Assembly: GCA_024684065.1 (NCBI GenBank)
Contig: JAIKXO010000306.1
Location: 1 to 64,000 of the forward strand
Source: Lachnospiraceae bacterium
Lineage (GTDB): Bacteria; Bacillota_A; Clostridia; Lachnospirales; Lachnospiraceae
Direction of reading: 5' to 3'
Length of the DNA stretch: 64,000 nucleotides
Part shown: positions 28,066 through 36,578 of the stretch, in pieces
How the letters are laid out: each line of letters starts with the position of its first letter
How positions within the stretch are numbered: position 1 is the first letter of the stretch
Made by a program: the position numbers and the translations under genes
Notes under the pieces: generated by a model
What the model saw: only the letters and a program-made list of their open reading frames with translations
The model's database searches: none
Told to the model about the DNA's origin: nothing

Positions 28066-29304
28066 TCAGATCCTGTGTATGAAAAGCCCGCTACGAAGCT
28101 TTGGCTCGAACCATGTCGACTTCGGAGGCATGAGCATCCCCGCGTCCGCAACCTTAAAAAGCTCCGAAATCGAAGTAGGATACATGACAAAGGCTATTTT
28201 TGCATCCTCTGTGCATCTCTTTTCGAGCTCGGAAAGCCCTCTTATCCCCCCGACAAAATCTATCCTGTTATCGGTCTTTGGATCCTCTATGCCAAAGAGA
28301 GGAAGAAGGAATTCGTCCTGCAGCCTCGAAACATCCAAAAGCTTTACGGGATCGTCGGTTTTAAAGCTGTTGTCAAAATAAAAGCTGTACCAGGAGCCGT
28401 CTAACAGGATCCCAACGTTTCCCTTGCTCACCGGCTTATAGGGACCCTTTGCGCTTACCGGAAGAAGCGTTCCCCTTTTTCCGAAATAATCTAAGATCTC
28501 CCCGGTGCTGTGTCCGTTTAAGTCCTTTATGACCCTGTTATAATCCATTATCATAAGCTCGCTGTCCGCAAAAAGAACTGACAGGAAATAATTATACTCC
28601 TCTTCGCCCGTATGGTCGGGATTTTCTTCCCTCCTTTTAAGGCCTGCCTTAACCGCGGAAGCGCAACGGTGATGCCCGTCGGCGATATAGATCGAATCCA
28701 TTTCCGAGAAGACACCCGCAAGCTCCTCAATGTCCTCATTATCATCTATGGCAAAGCCCCTGTGTCTTATCCCGTCATCCGAAACAAAATCAAAAAGAGG
28801 CTCCCCTTCTTTTGCCTTTTCGGTTATCTCCTCGATAACGAAGTTATACCGATATGCAAGAAAAATAGGGCCCGTCTGCGCATTTAAAGCCTCAACATGC
28901 CTTATCCTGTCCTCTTCCTTTTCAGCCCTTGTGTTCTCGTGCTTTTTTATTACGCCGTTTAAATAGTCATCGATCGATGAGACGGCAACGATCCCGGTCT
29001 GTCTTCTTGAGTTCATTGTAAGCTCATAGACATAATACCTGTCGGATCCGTCTTCTGTAAACTCGCCCTTTTTAAGCATGTCTTCAAAAAGCTCTCCGGC
29101 TTTTTTATAGACTATATCATCATAAGTGCCGACGGATTCGTCAAACTGGGTCTCCGCCCTGTCGATCCTTAAGAAGGACAGCTCATCTCCCTGCACCTTT
29201 AACGTCGCTTCTTTTCTGTTATATACATCATAAGGAAGAGCCGCGATCTTTGATTCAAGCCCTTTCTTCGGCCTTACCGCCTTAAACGGTCTTATATCCG
29301 CCAA
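28066..29304 (-). CDS. DUF1015 protein
   Basis: A 413-residue cytoplasmic protein of the DUF1015 family, with N-terminal ADIRPFKAVRP, the ALPYDVYNRKEA block, YYVYELTMNSRRQTGIVA, and IYIADGHHRCASAVKAGL, whose GHHR motif recalls ParB-like folds. I choose the TTG at 29304 because GGAGGT lies six bases upstream and the family begins at ADIRPF; a TTG 42 bases earlier has no SD. In clostridia this gene often follows serC-serA. Here the two parts are separated by a plus-strand insertion (29.5-32.6 kb). A role linked to serine metabolism is inferred from that context only. Confidence 0.85.
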   Translation of the reverse strand: MADIRPFKAVRPKKGLESKIAALPYDVYNRKEATLKVQGDELSFLRIDRAETQFDESVGTYDDIVYKKAGELFEDMLKKGEFTEDGSDRYYVYELTMNSRRQTGIVAVSSIDDYLNGVIKKHENTRAEKEEDRIRHVEALNAQTGPIFLAYRYNFVIEEITEKAKEGEPLFDFVSDDGIRHRGFAIDDNEDIEELAGVFSEMDSIYIADGHHRCASAVKAGLKRREENPDHTGEEEYNYFLSVLFADSELMIMDYNRVIKDLNGHSTGEILDYFGKRGTLLPVSAKGPYKPVSKGNVGILLDGSWYSFYFDNSFKTDDPVKLLDVSRLQDEFLLPLFGIEDPKTDNRIDFVGGIRGLSELEKRCTEDAKIAFVMYPTSISELFKVADAGMLMPPKSTWFEPKLRSGLFIHRI

Positions 29305-29383
29305 TTCAACACCTCCGAACACATCATTTGTTTTGCCTGTTGACAAAATATGCCATCTTTAAAAAACGCGCACTGCCTAAGAC

Positions 29384-29413
29384 AGTATATCATTGCGAGC
29401 CGTGCTAGACAAG
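29384..29413 (-). promoter_or_regulatory. Divergent promoter, minus-strand arm (DUF1015)
   Basis: TTGTCT (29413-29408), 17 nt, TATACT (29389-29384) on the minus strand, about 80 nt upstream of the DUF1015 start. Its -35 overlaps the -35 of the plus-strand promoter. Confidence 0.6.
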
Positions 29414-29434
29414 CCCTGCCTCGGGTGCTATACT
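29406..29434 (+). promoter_or_regulatory. Divergent promoter, plus-strand arm (small protein and FIST kinase)
   Basis: TAGACA (29406-29411), 17 nt, TATACT (29429-29434). The leader would be about 145 nt and contains the conserved leader element before the start at 29586. Four bases of the two -35 boxes are common, so polymerase cannot occupy both at once. Confidence 0.6.
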
Positions 29435-29505
29435 TTCGTTGAAAAATATGGGGCGATGCTCTATGAAACATAAGAAAACAACGCCCGAAAACGTTTCTTT
29501 CCGAA

Positions 29506-29574
29506 GGGAGCCCCCGACTCTGACGAGAGTATGTCAGATATTTCAGTGGCAAAAACCCCTTTCAATAGAGGAGA
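29506..29574 (+). promoter_or_regulatory. Conserved leader element, copy 4 (only plus-strand copy)
   Basis: About 65 nt nearly identical to the leaders of ilvB, ilvD and trpS, from the CGACTCTGACGAG block through TATGTCAGATATTTCAG to CCCCTTTCAATAGAGGAG, which supplies the SD of the downstream small gene. Here GAGGG is GAGAG and GGGG is GTGG, so both main hairpins are weakened. The TCTGAC/GTCAGA pairing is kept. Confidence 0.8.
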
Positions 29575-29585
29575 ATTTACGGATC

Positions 29586-29849
29586 ATGACAGATTCAGAC
29601 AGGACTTTTTTAGACAGGATAAATAAATATGCCGAAAAGGCGCTTACGGATATCGATCCCCAGAAAACCCCGGTCTCCTTCCAGCTTGAAAAACTGAAGC
29701 CCGTGATGGAGGAGCTCTCAAATGAGCTTGGGATGCCGGTTGATGACGTTTTCATAAAATATATGGATCTTGCCAGCGAAGCGGGCGTCGAAGCAAACGA
29801 AAAGCTGAAAAACGATCTGGGCCCGGATGTCGATATCGAGATAAGATAA
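29586..29849 (+). CDS. Small acidic protein of unknown function
   Basis: Eighty-seven residues, mostly helical by composition, with no membrane segment, cysteine or recognisable motif. It begins MTDSDRTFLDRINKYAEKA and is acidic towards the end. The start follows the leader element whose AGAGGAG lies about 12 bases upstream, a slightly long spacing. It is transcribed from the plus arm of the divergent promoter and precedes the FIST hybrid kinase by 73 nt, so the two probably share a transcript. It could be a small regulator of the kinase or unrelated. I cannot assign a family. Confidence 0.65.
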   Translation: MTDSDRTFLDRINKYAEKALTDIDPQKTPVSFQLEKLKPVMEELSNELGMPVDDVFIKYMDLASEAGVEANEKLKNDLGPDVDIEIR

Positions 29850-29881
29850 CGAAACAGACCTTCGACCGGCCAGACAGAAAT

Positions 29882-29906
29882 GATCCGGTCTGTAAAGCAG
29901 ACCGAA
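29882..29906 (+). repeat. Single module-B hairpin
   Basis: CGGTCTG taaag CAGACCG, matching module B of the intergenic repeat family, located 17 bases before the FIST kinase start. It could influence ribosome access because the only SD-like bases (GGAGC) lie directly after it. Confidence 0.6.
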
Positions 29907-29922
29907 ATGGAGCTTTTTTACT

Positions 29923-32469
29923 ATGATCCAAAAAAACTTCAGCTTAAAAGATATCGACGGACTTTTGGAAGCCGCCGCTACGATCAGAAAAGAGGATATC
30001 TTAAAAACCGCTTCCGATAAGGTGCTCCTTGCATGGGCACAGATTTGGGATCAGGAGGAATTTGCCTCTTTCAGGGAAAGGATCCGAAGCCTCTTCCCGG
30101 ATTTTACGACCATAGGCACAAATCATTTCAGCAGGGAAGATATACAAAGCGGAAAGATCGACGGGTCAGGTGAGGAAAAAGGGATCCTGCTCTCCTTCCT
30201 CTTCTTTGAGTCTTCGGAGGCATCCCTGTTCGGCCTTGAAACAAGGATAACAGGGGAAGCCGAAACCGGAGTCAGACTGAATGGACTCATTAAGGATATC
30301 CCTGACATTAAGGGGATCTATCTTGTAGTTCCCGGGTATTTCGTCTCCGCGGAAGAAGTGTTCAGGGAAGGATTAAGAGGTCTTGAGAAAACCCCCGTAT
30401 TCGGGATCAAAACCTCACTTCTCTTTGAATATCAGACCTTTGGCTATTCAAAAGGCGGACAGCTTTTGGAAAAGCTTCTTTTTGCGCTGGTATTCCACGG
30501 AAAAAACCTTTCCTTACGGCTTCATTACAACCTTGGATGGACTCCCGTCGGAAGGATCATGACAGTCACGGATGAGGACAATCCTTTTTTCGTAAACAAA
30601 ATAGACGATAACCCTGCAACCTTTGTTTATAACAAGTACCTCGGATTAAGAAACGATCAGATCATCCCGGAGAACTTAAGCGAATTTCCTCTCATCATTT
30701 ACAGAAACGGCATAAAGATCTCCCGGATAGGCATTTCCGGTGAAAAAGAGGGGCAGCTGGTCTTTGGCGCCCCCGTGTACCAAAATGACAGGATAAGCTT
30801 AAGCTACGGCAACCCCGACGACCTGTTCTCGGAGATAGAGGAAGACAGCAATAATACAGGAGCCTTTAAACCGGAAGCCGGCCTGCTTATCGTATGTGCC
30901 AACCGGGTCATGCTCTTAAAGGACAGGGAACAGGACGAAATAGAATACTACAAAAGATATATAGAAGATGTCCCCGCTATCTACGGCTACGCGGAAATCT
31001 TCTATAATAACGGTAAGGGCGGTGAATTAAACAGCGCCCTTGTTTCCGCGTTTTTTAAGGAAGAGACCTGTGACAGCGGCTCTGAAGGCCATACCGGACT
31101 TACGGGAAATTCCGTACCGTTCGAAGCTTTCGATGATCCCCCGGCACGGGAAGATGTCCTGTCTGCTTCCATGGAAGAAAGCAATGCCGGAAAAGAAAAC
31201 CCTGCACCTGGCCGGGGAACAGCAGTACCGTTCACTGACAGGCTGGCGAGGTTTTTCAAGGAAATGTCAAAGGATCTCCTTATGGCTGTCGAGGATGCGG
31301 AAGAAGCCAACAGGACCAAATCCGCCTATTTCTCATGCATCTCCCACGAATTCAGGACCCCTCTCAATTCTATCCTCGGCATGAACGAAATGATATTAAA
31401 GGAATCCGAAGACGATAATATAACAGAATATGCCGAAAACATAGGCAATTCGGGAAAGCTCCTTCTGCAGCTTGTCAACGATATCCTCGATACCGAGAAG
31501 ATAGCAGCGGGAAAGATGGAGATAATCCCCGTCAATTATGATATCCGTAAGGTCATTCGGGAGATCGAAAAAATGGTTTCCCTTTCCGCAGAGGAAAAAG
31601 GGCTTAAGCTTTCGGTCGAAATATCGGATACTCTCCCTAAGATCCTCTTCGGGGATGAAATAAGGATCAGGCAGTGTATCCTTAATATTCTCGGCAATGC
31701 GATAAAATATACCGAGACAGGTGAGGTCGTATTCAGGGCATACGGGGAGCGGACCGACAGCGAGCATATCAGGCTCAGGATAAGCGTTAAGGATACAGGG
31801 ATCGGGATAAAGCCCGAGGATATGGAAAAGCTGAGCATTCCCTTTGAAAGGGTTGATACGTCGAGAAACCACAGGATCGAGGGCACCGGCCTTGGGCTTA
31901 ATATCGTAAAGAACCTGCTTGCCCTCATGAACTCTTCCCTTGAGATAAAAAGCGTATATGGAGAGGGCTCGGAATTTTCATTCAGCCTGCTGCAGGAAAT
32001 AAGGGAAGAAGAAGATCTTCAGGGAGCAGGGCTTTCACAGGACAACGCCCCTGAGCTGACCGCGGAAGAATACTTGAAGGCCGATGGCGCCTCAGTCCTT
32101 ATAGTCGACGATACCGAAATGAACATTGTTGTGATGAGGCATTTCCTGAAGGATACAGGGATCAGTGTTGATTCCGCCCTGTCAGGCGCAGAGGCCCTTC
32201 AGATGGCAAGGGAACGGAAATATGACATGATTTTCCTCGATCATAAGATGCCCGAAATGGACGGATCGGAAACCTTTGAAAGGATGAGGTCTGATCCCGA
32301 CGGAAAGAACGGATCCTCCGTATATATTATGCTTACCGCAAGCGAGGAAAAGAGCGTGCGGGAGCGGTTTATAAATGAGGGCTTCAACGATTTCATATCA
32401 AAACCTGTCAAGATGAAGACCCTTCACGAGTTTATAAGGCACTATCTCAACTTAAACGGTACTGCCTGA
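29923..32469 (+). CDS. FIST-domain hybrid sensor histidine kinase
   Basis: An 848-residue soluble two-component sensor without membrane helices. Residues about 30-370 resemble FIST_N and FIST_C (GIYLVVPGYFVSAEEV, then LHYNLGWTPVGRIMTVTDEDN and NPATFVYNKYLG), a cytosolic input module suggested to bind small molecules such as amino acids. After a low-complexity linker come HisKA (ISHEFRTPLNSILGMNEMI, His475), HATPase (NAIKYTETG, DTGIGI, GTGLGLNI) and a receiver (VDDTEMN, phospho-acceptor Asp773 in FLDHKMPEMDG). No HPt or output domain follows, so phosphate must pass to an HPt protein elsewhere. Its kinase core resembles the broken hybrid kinase at 1-3.7 kb. The gene lies on the strand opposite to its surroundings. 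Confidence 0.88.
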   Translation: MIQKNFSLKDIDGLLEAAATIRKEDILKTASDKVLLAWAQIWDQEEFASFRERIRSLFPDFTTIGTNHFSREDIQSGKIDGSGEEKGILLSFLFFESSEASLFGLETRITGEAETGVRLNGLIKDIPDIKGIYLVVPGYFVSAEEVFREGLRGLEKTPVFGIKTSLLFEYQTFGYSKGGQLLEKLLFALVFHGKNLSLRLHYNLGWTPVGRIMTVTDEDNPFFVNKIDDNPATFVYNKYLGLRNDQIIPENLSEFPLIIYRNGIKISRIGISGEKEGQLVFGAPVYQNDRISLSYGNPDDLFSEIEEDSNNTGAFKPEAGLLIVCANRVMLLKDREQDEIEYYKRYIEDVPAIYGYAEIFYNNGKGGELNSALVSAFFKEETCDSGSEGHTGLTGNSVPFEAFDDPPAREDVLSASMEESNAGKENPAPGRGTAVPFTDRLARFFKEMSKDLLMAVEDAEEANRTKSAYFSCISHEFRTPLNSILGMNEMILKESEDDNITEYAENIGNSGKLLLQLVNDILDTEKIAAGKMEIIPVNYDIRKVIREIEKMVSLSAEEKGLKLSVEISDTLPKILFGDEIRIRQCILNILGNAIKYTETGEVVFRAYGERTDSEHIRLRISVKDTGIGIKPEDMEKLSIPFERVDTSRNHRIEGTGLGLNIVKNLLALMNSSLEIKSVYGEGSEFSFSLLQEIREEEDLQGAGLSQDNAPELTAEEYLKADGASVLIVDDTEMNIVVMRHFLKDTGISVDSALSGAEALQMARERKYDMIFLDHKMPEMDGSETFERMRSDPDGKNGSSVYIMLTASEEKSVRERFINEGFNDFISKPVKMKTLHEFIRHYLNLNGTA

Positions 32470-32513
32470 TGTCATGTTTTATACTACCGGCTTAAGATGA
32501 CGATCAGGACGCG

Positions 32514-32623
32514 TTTTCCGGCAGCGCCGGCTGCTTAGGGTATTCGCTGACGCAGTTTTCAGGCAGTGCCGGATGTTTAGGGTATTCGCTGACGCAGTTT
32601 CAGGCGGCGCCGGATGCTTAAGG
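32514..32623. repeat. Tandem repeat, period 42, about 2.6 copies
   Basis: Units start at 32514, 32556 and 32598. Each has TTTTC.GGC.G.GCCGG. TG.TTAGGGTATTCG and CTGACGCAG. The GC-rich GCC..GGC core can form a small hairpin in each unit. It lies between the convergent FIST kinase and serA genes. Reading frames through it have no start signals worth calling. Confidence 0.8.
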
Positions 32624-32640
32624 ATATATGCCGTAATATC

Positions 32641-32671
32641 GACAGGGCAGGGGGAACACCCCTGCCCTGTC
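32641..32671. terminator. Strong hairpin between convergent FIST kinase and serA
   Basis: GACAGGGCAGGGG gaaca CCCCTGCCCTGTC is a perfect 13-bp stem between two converging genes. Neither side has a proper U-tract, so intrinsic termination is plausible but weaker than usual. It lies 22 nt from the serA stop. Confidence 0.5.
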
Positions 32672-32693
32672 ATAATATGATGTGAAACAGAAT

Positions 32694-33857
32694 TTATTTT
32701 ATAACCCTTACTCTTATTACCCCGTCTATGTGCCTTAACTTTTCGGCTATCTCCTCGGAAACCGGAGTTTCGACGTCAAGCATCGTATAGGCGAATTCGC
32801 CTTTGGATTTATTCAGCATGTCCGAGATGTTGATCCCCAGATCACCAAATGCCGCGGTAAATTTGGTTATCATGTTCGCAGTATTCATATGCTCTATGGT
32901 AACCCTTCCGGCGTTCTGGCATACTCCCATATCACAGTTCGGGTAATTCACTGAATTTGATATGTTTCCGTTTTCAAGGAAATCCATGAGCTCCTTCACC
33001 GCCATCTTTGCGCAGTTATCCTCTGACTCCTCAGTGGAAGCTCCGAGATGAGGGATAACTATACACCCCTCTACCCCCGCAGTCACGGGATTGGGAAAAT
33101 CACAGACATATTTCCTTATCTTTCCGGATTTTACCGCTTCGACTACCGCTTCCTCATCAGCCAGAAGGTCTCTCGCGAAATTCAGGATGATCACGCCATC
33201 CTTCATCTTTGCGATTGCCTCCCTGCTTATGGTGCCCTTTGTACTGTCAAGCAACGGCACATGGATCGTGATTATGTCGCATTCCTCAAAGATCTCATTG
33301 ATATCCACCACATGCTTGATATCCCTTGAAAGATGCCAGGCCGCGTCCACGGATATATAAGGATCATAGCCGTATACCGTCATATCAAGGTGCTTTGCGG
33401 CATTGGCAACCCTCACGCCGATCGCTCCAAGCCCGATTATCCCGAGCTTTTTCTTGGATATCTCGGTTCCCGCGAAATTCTTTTTCTCCTTCTCCGCCTT
33501 CTTTGCTATATCCGGGTCATCCTTGTTTTCATTTACCCAGTTTATTCCTCCGACCACGTCCCTGGCTGCAAGGAGCATCCCGGCAATTACTAACTCCTTG
33601 ACACCGTTCGCGTTCGCTCCCGGAGTGTTGAACACTACGATGCCCTTTCTCGCGCATTCCTCAAGAGGGATATTATTGACTCCCGCTCCGGCCCTCGCCA
33701 CCGCAAGGAGTCCCCCGGGCAGCTCCATATCATGCATGGAAGCGGAACGGACCAGAACGCCCTGGGCCTCATTAATGTCCTCTGTCTTAACGAAATCTGA
33801 AGTGAAATAATCGGTCCCGATCTTTGAAATAGGGTTCAGACAAGCATATTTAAACAT
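32694..33857 (-). CDS. serA: D-3-phosphoglycerate dehydrogenase
   Basis: Catalyses the first step of serine synthesis, NAD-dependent oxidation of 3-phosphoglycerate. The 387 residues show the D-2-hydroxyacid dehydrogenase pattern: GAGVNNIPLEECARKGIVVFNTPG, NAD site LGIIGLGAIGVRVANAA near 138, catalytic Arg in LNFARD, and His-296-like PHLGASTEESE. A short C-terminal ACT domain (NMITKFTAAFGDLGINISDM) may bind serine. It is the compact bacterial type without the intervening domain. It follows serC by 80 nt on the same strand. Confidence 0.96.
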   Translation of the reverse strand: MFKYACLNPISKIGTDYFTSDFVKTEDINEAQGVLVRSASMHDMELPGGLLAVARAGAGVNNIPLEECARKGIVVFNTPGANANGVKELVIAGMLLAARDVVGGINWVNENKDDPDIAKKAEKEKKNFAGTEISKKKLGIIGLGAIGVRVANAAKHLDMTVYGYDPYISVDAAWHLSRDIKHVVDINEIFEECDIITIHVPLLDSTKGTISREAIAKMKDGVIILNFARDLLADEEAVVEAVKSGKIRKYVCDFPNPVTAGVEGCIVIPHLGASTEESEDNCAKMAVKELMDFLENGNISNSVNYPNCDMGVCQNAGRVTIEHMNTANMITKFTAAFGDLGINISDMLNKSKGEFAYTMLDVETPVSEEIAEKLRHIDGVIRVRVIK

Positions 33858-33937
33858 AATTATTCTCCTGACAAAGCTTTTTTATGATACGGTCAAAGTT
33901 TTTCTTCTCTGATCCGAAATGTTTTATTTTTTATAGG

Positions 33938-35017
33938 TTAATTTGCTGCTTCGAAATCTTTCATAAACGACACTAAGGCTTTTACTCCCTCAAGCGGCAT
34001 GGCGTTATAGATGGAAGCCCTCATTCCTCCTACGGATCTGTGCCCCTTAAGGCTTACAAGCCCTGCCTCTGCAGCTTCCTTTACAAATTTCGCATCAAGC
34101 TCCTCATTGCCCGTCACGAAGGGCACGTTCATTAAGGAACGTGAGGATTTTTCGACAGTCCCCTTAAATAATTCGGAGCTGTCCAAGAAGTCGTACAGAA
34201 GCTTTGCCTTTTCCTCGTTCCTCTCCTTCATTGCCGAAAGGCCGCCTAACTTCTCTATCCATTTAAACACCTTTCCGCAGATATATATTCCGTAAGCCGG
34301 AGGAGTATTATAGAGTGAGCCGGCATCCGCATGAGTCTTATATCGGAGCATGGTCGGGGTCCCCGGAAGCACATCCTCGGTGATCAGATCCTCTCTGATG
34401 ATAACTATCACCACTCCGGCAGGTCCGATATTCTTCTGGACTCCGCCGTACATTACCCCATATTTTGTCACGTCCACGGGCTCGGAAAGGAAGCAGGAGG
34501 AAACATCCGCTACCAGGGTTTTCCCCTTCGTGTCGGGAAGATTCTTAAACTTTGTCCCGTAGATCGTGTTGTTCTCACAAATATAGACATAATCGGCGTC
34601 TTCGGAGATCGGAAGATCGGAACAGTCCGGTATATAGGAAAAGGTCTTATCTTCGCTGGAAGCAACTGCATTTGCCTTTCCAAACAGAGAAGCTTCCTTC
34701 CATGCCTTCTTCGCCCACTGCCCGGTGATTATATAGTCCGCAACACGGTTCTTCATAAGGTTCATCGGGATCATCGCAAACTGCTGGCTTGCTCCTCCCT
34801 GAAGGAATAAAACCTTATAGTTGTCGGGGATCGAGAGAACCTTCCTTAAATCCTGCTCGGCTTCCTTAATGATATTGTCATAGGTCTTTGAGCGGTGGCT
34901 CATCTCCATGACGGACATCCCGCTTCCCCTGTAATCAAGCATCTCCTCCTGTGCTTCCTTAAGAACCTCCTCAGGAAGGACAGCAGGTCCCGCCGAAAAA
35001 TTGTAAACTCTGCTCAT
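33938..35017 (-). CDS. serC: Phosphoserine aminotransferase
   Basis: PLP-dependent class V aminotransferase, second step of serine synthesis and also used in pyridoxine synthesis. The 359 residues include YNFSAGPAVLPEEVL at the N-terminus, GGASQQFAMIP, SSCFLSEPVDV and the PLP lysine in YGGVQKNIGPAG, then the C-terminal HRSVGGMRASIYNAMPLEGV that fixes SerC rather than another class V enzyme. GAGG-type SD precedes the ATG. serC-serA is the expected clostridial pair. No serB is present in the window. Confidence 0.97.
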   Translation of the reverse strand: MSRVYNFSAGPAVLPEEVLKEAQEEMLDYRGSGMSVMEMSHRSKTYDNIIKEAEQDLRKVLSIPDNYKVLFLQGGASQQFAMIPMNLMKNRVADYIITGQWAKKAWKEASLFGKANAVASSEDKTFSYIPDCSDLPISEDADYVYICENNTIYGTKFKNLPDTKGKTLVADVSSCFLSEPVDVTKYGVMYGGVQKNIGPAGVVIVIIREDLITEDVLPGTPTMLRYKTHADAGSLYNTPPAYGIYICGKVFKWIEKLGGLSAMKERNEEKAKLLYDFLDSSELFKGTVEKSSRSLMNVPFVTGNEELDAKFVKEAAEAGLVSLKGHRSVGGMRASIYNAMPLEGVKALVSFMKDFEAAN

Positions 35018-35126
35018 CTTCTCTTTTCACTCCTCTTTTTCTTTTATTTATTATCCCGGAACCATCCCCGGATATTTTTTTATTTCCTGTCTGTTGACAG
35101 AAGCCATCCCTTTTTGCAGTAATAAA

Positions 35127-35792
35127 TCATCCTTCCGAACATGGATTCATGGATTTCATCCTTTCCGCACCGAACCTCACGCCCATATAGGATATGATCT
35201 CCTCTACGCAACGGTCAAATCCAAGCTTCGAGCTGTCAAGGCAGAGATCATAGTTTCTTGCATCATACCAGGTACGGCCGGTATAGAACTTATGGTATTC
35301 CTCCTTCTGCCTGTTTATCCTGTTGACATAGTCCTCCAGCTCTTTCCTTGGAAGGCTGTGTTTCTCGGCCGCCTTCTCGTAGCAGAAATCAAGGGGCGCA
35401 TGTATGAGTACAGACAAAACATTGTCATAGTCCTTTAAGACATACTCACCACATCTTCCGACTATCACGCAGCTCTCGGTCTCCGCAAGCCTTTTGATTA
35501 TCTTTGCCTGGAAATTAAAAAGGTTCCTGTTCGAGGTAAAGTCCTTTGATTCAGGCGGTATGATCTCCCCGTTATAGACGCTTTTTGCGATCTTAAAGAT
35601 CGTAGTGCTCTTAACCTTTTCATCCGCATTGGCAAAAAGGGCTTCATTTATCCCGGAATCCTCGGAAGCAAGCTTCACAAGATCCTTATCATAGAAAGGG
35701 ATCTTAAGCCTCTCCGAAAGCATTCCCGCTACCGTCCTTCCCCCGCTTCCATACATCCTTGAGATAGTGATCACAATGTTATTGTCAGACAT
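35127..35792 (-). CDS. Cytidylate-kinase-like protein
   Basis: A 221-residue P-loop protein of the cytidylate kinase-like family common in clostridia. The N-terminal VITISRMYGSGGRTVAGML contains the phosphate-binding GSGG variant, and later segments include IVGRCGEYVL and RYEEKA-type lid residues followed by YHKFYTGRTWYDARNYDLCLDSS. I start at ATG 35792 because AAGGAGG lies six bases upstream; the ATG two codons earlier overlaps the SD. Nucleotide specificity is not known for this group. It lies between serC and livF with no evident functional link. Confidence 0.8.
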   Translation of the reverse strand: MSDNNIVITISRMYGSGGRTVAGMLSERLKIPFYDKDLVKLASEDSGINEALFANADEKVKSTTIFKIAKSVYNGEIIPPESKDFTSNRNLFNFQAKIIKRLAETESCVIVGRCGEYVLKDYDNVLSVLIHAPLDFCYEKAAEKHSLPRKELEDYVNRINRQKEEYHKFYTGRTWYDARNYDLCLDSSKLGFDRCVEEIISYMGVRFGAERMKSMNPCSEG

Positions 35793-35843
35793 GTTCATCC
35801 TCCTTCCGGAACTGATTTACAGGCGCAGAGATATTCGGTGCAG

Positions 35844-36554
35844 TCAGGCTTCTCCGAGATACGCCCTCTTTATCTCCGTGTTATTGAGAAGCTCCGAGGC
35901 CTTTCCTTCAAGCACGATATTGCCCGTTTCAAGCACATATCCCCTGTCACTGACCGAAAGAGCCTTCTTTGCGTTCTGTTCCACCAAAAGCACTGTCGTT
36001 CCGTCGTTCTTAACCTTTTCTATGATATCGAATATCTCATTCACAAGGATCGGGGACAATCCCATGGAAGGCTCGTCCATAAGCAGGATACTCGGACTGC
36101 TCATAAGCGCCCTGCCCATCGCGAGCATCTGCTGCTCTCCGCCGGAAAGCGTTCCCGACAACTGGTTCTGACGTTCTTTAAGTCTTGGGAAACGGGAAAA
36201 GACCATTTCAAGGTTCTTTCCGACCTCTTCCTTGTCCTTTCTCGTGAAAGCCCCGAGCTTTAAGTTCTGGAGCACCGAAAGGTTCGCAAAAACCCTTCTG
36301 CCCTCCGGAACATGCGCCATTCCCATGCTTACTATCTTATGGGCGGGCACTTTCGTGATATCAGTTCCGTTAAACATTATCGATCCTGCTGCGGACTCAA
36401 GAAGCCCCGTGATCGTATGAAGGGCCGTCGTCTTTCCTGCCCCGTTCGCCCCTATCAGGGCTATTACCTCGCCCTTATCGACCTTAAAGCTGATGCCTTT
36501 TAAGGCTTTTATCATTCCGTAATTAACTTCAAGGTCCTTAACTTCAAGCATCAT
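35844..36554 (-). CDS. livF: Branched-chain amino acid ABC transporter ATPase LivF
   Basis: One of two ATPases of the LIV importer. About 236 residues with Walker A GANGAGKTTALHTITG, the family-specific GRRVFANLSVLQNL, signature LSGGEQQMLAMGRALM, Walker B SILLMDEPSMGLSP, and H-loop partner region TVLLVEQNA. The SD (GGAG, eight bases away) supports ATG 36554 over an upstream in-frame start. It is the last gene of livK-H-M-G-F, all on the minus strand with short gaps. Confidence 0.95.
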   Translation of the reverse strand: MMLEVKDLEVNYGMIKALKGISFKVDKGEVIALIGANGAGKTTALHTITGLLESAAGSIMFNGTDITKVPAHKIVSMGMAHVPEGRRVFANLSVLQNLKLGAFTRKDKEEVGKNLEMVFSRFPRLKERQNQLSGTLSGGEQQMLAMGRALMSSPSILLMDEPSMGLSPILVNEIFDIIEKVKNDGTTVLLVEQNAKKALSVSDRGYVLETGNIVLEGKASELLNNTEIKRAYLGEA

Positions 36555-36578
36555 ATAAAAATCTCCCGACAAAATTTC

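Noticed and set aside
32479..32673. 64-codon minus-strand frame over the tandem repeats
   Set aside because: The protein only reflects the 42-nt array and the GC hairpin; no start signal.
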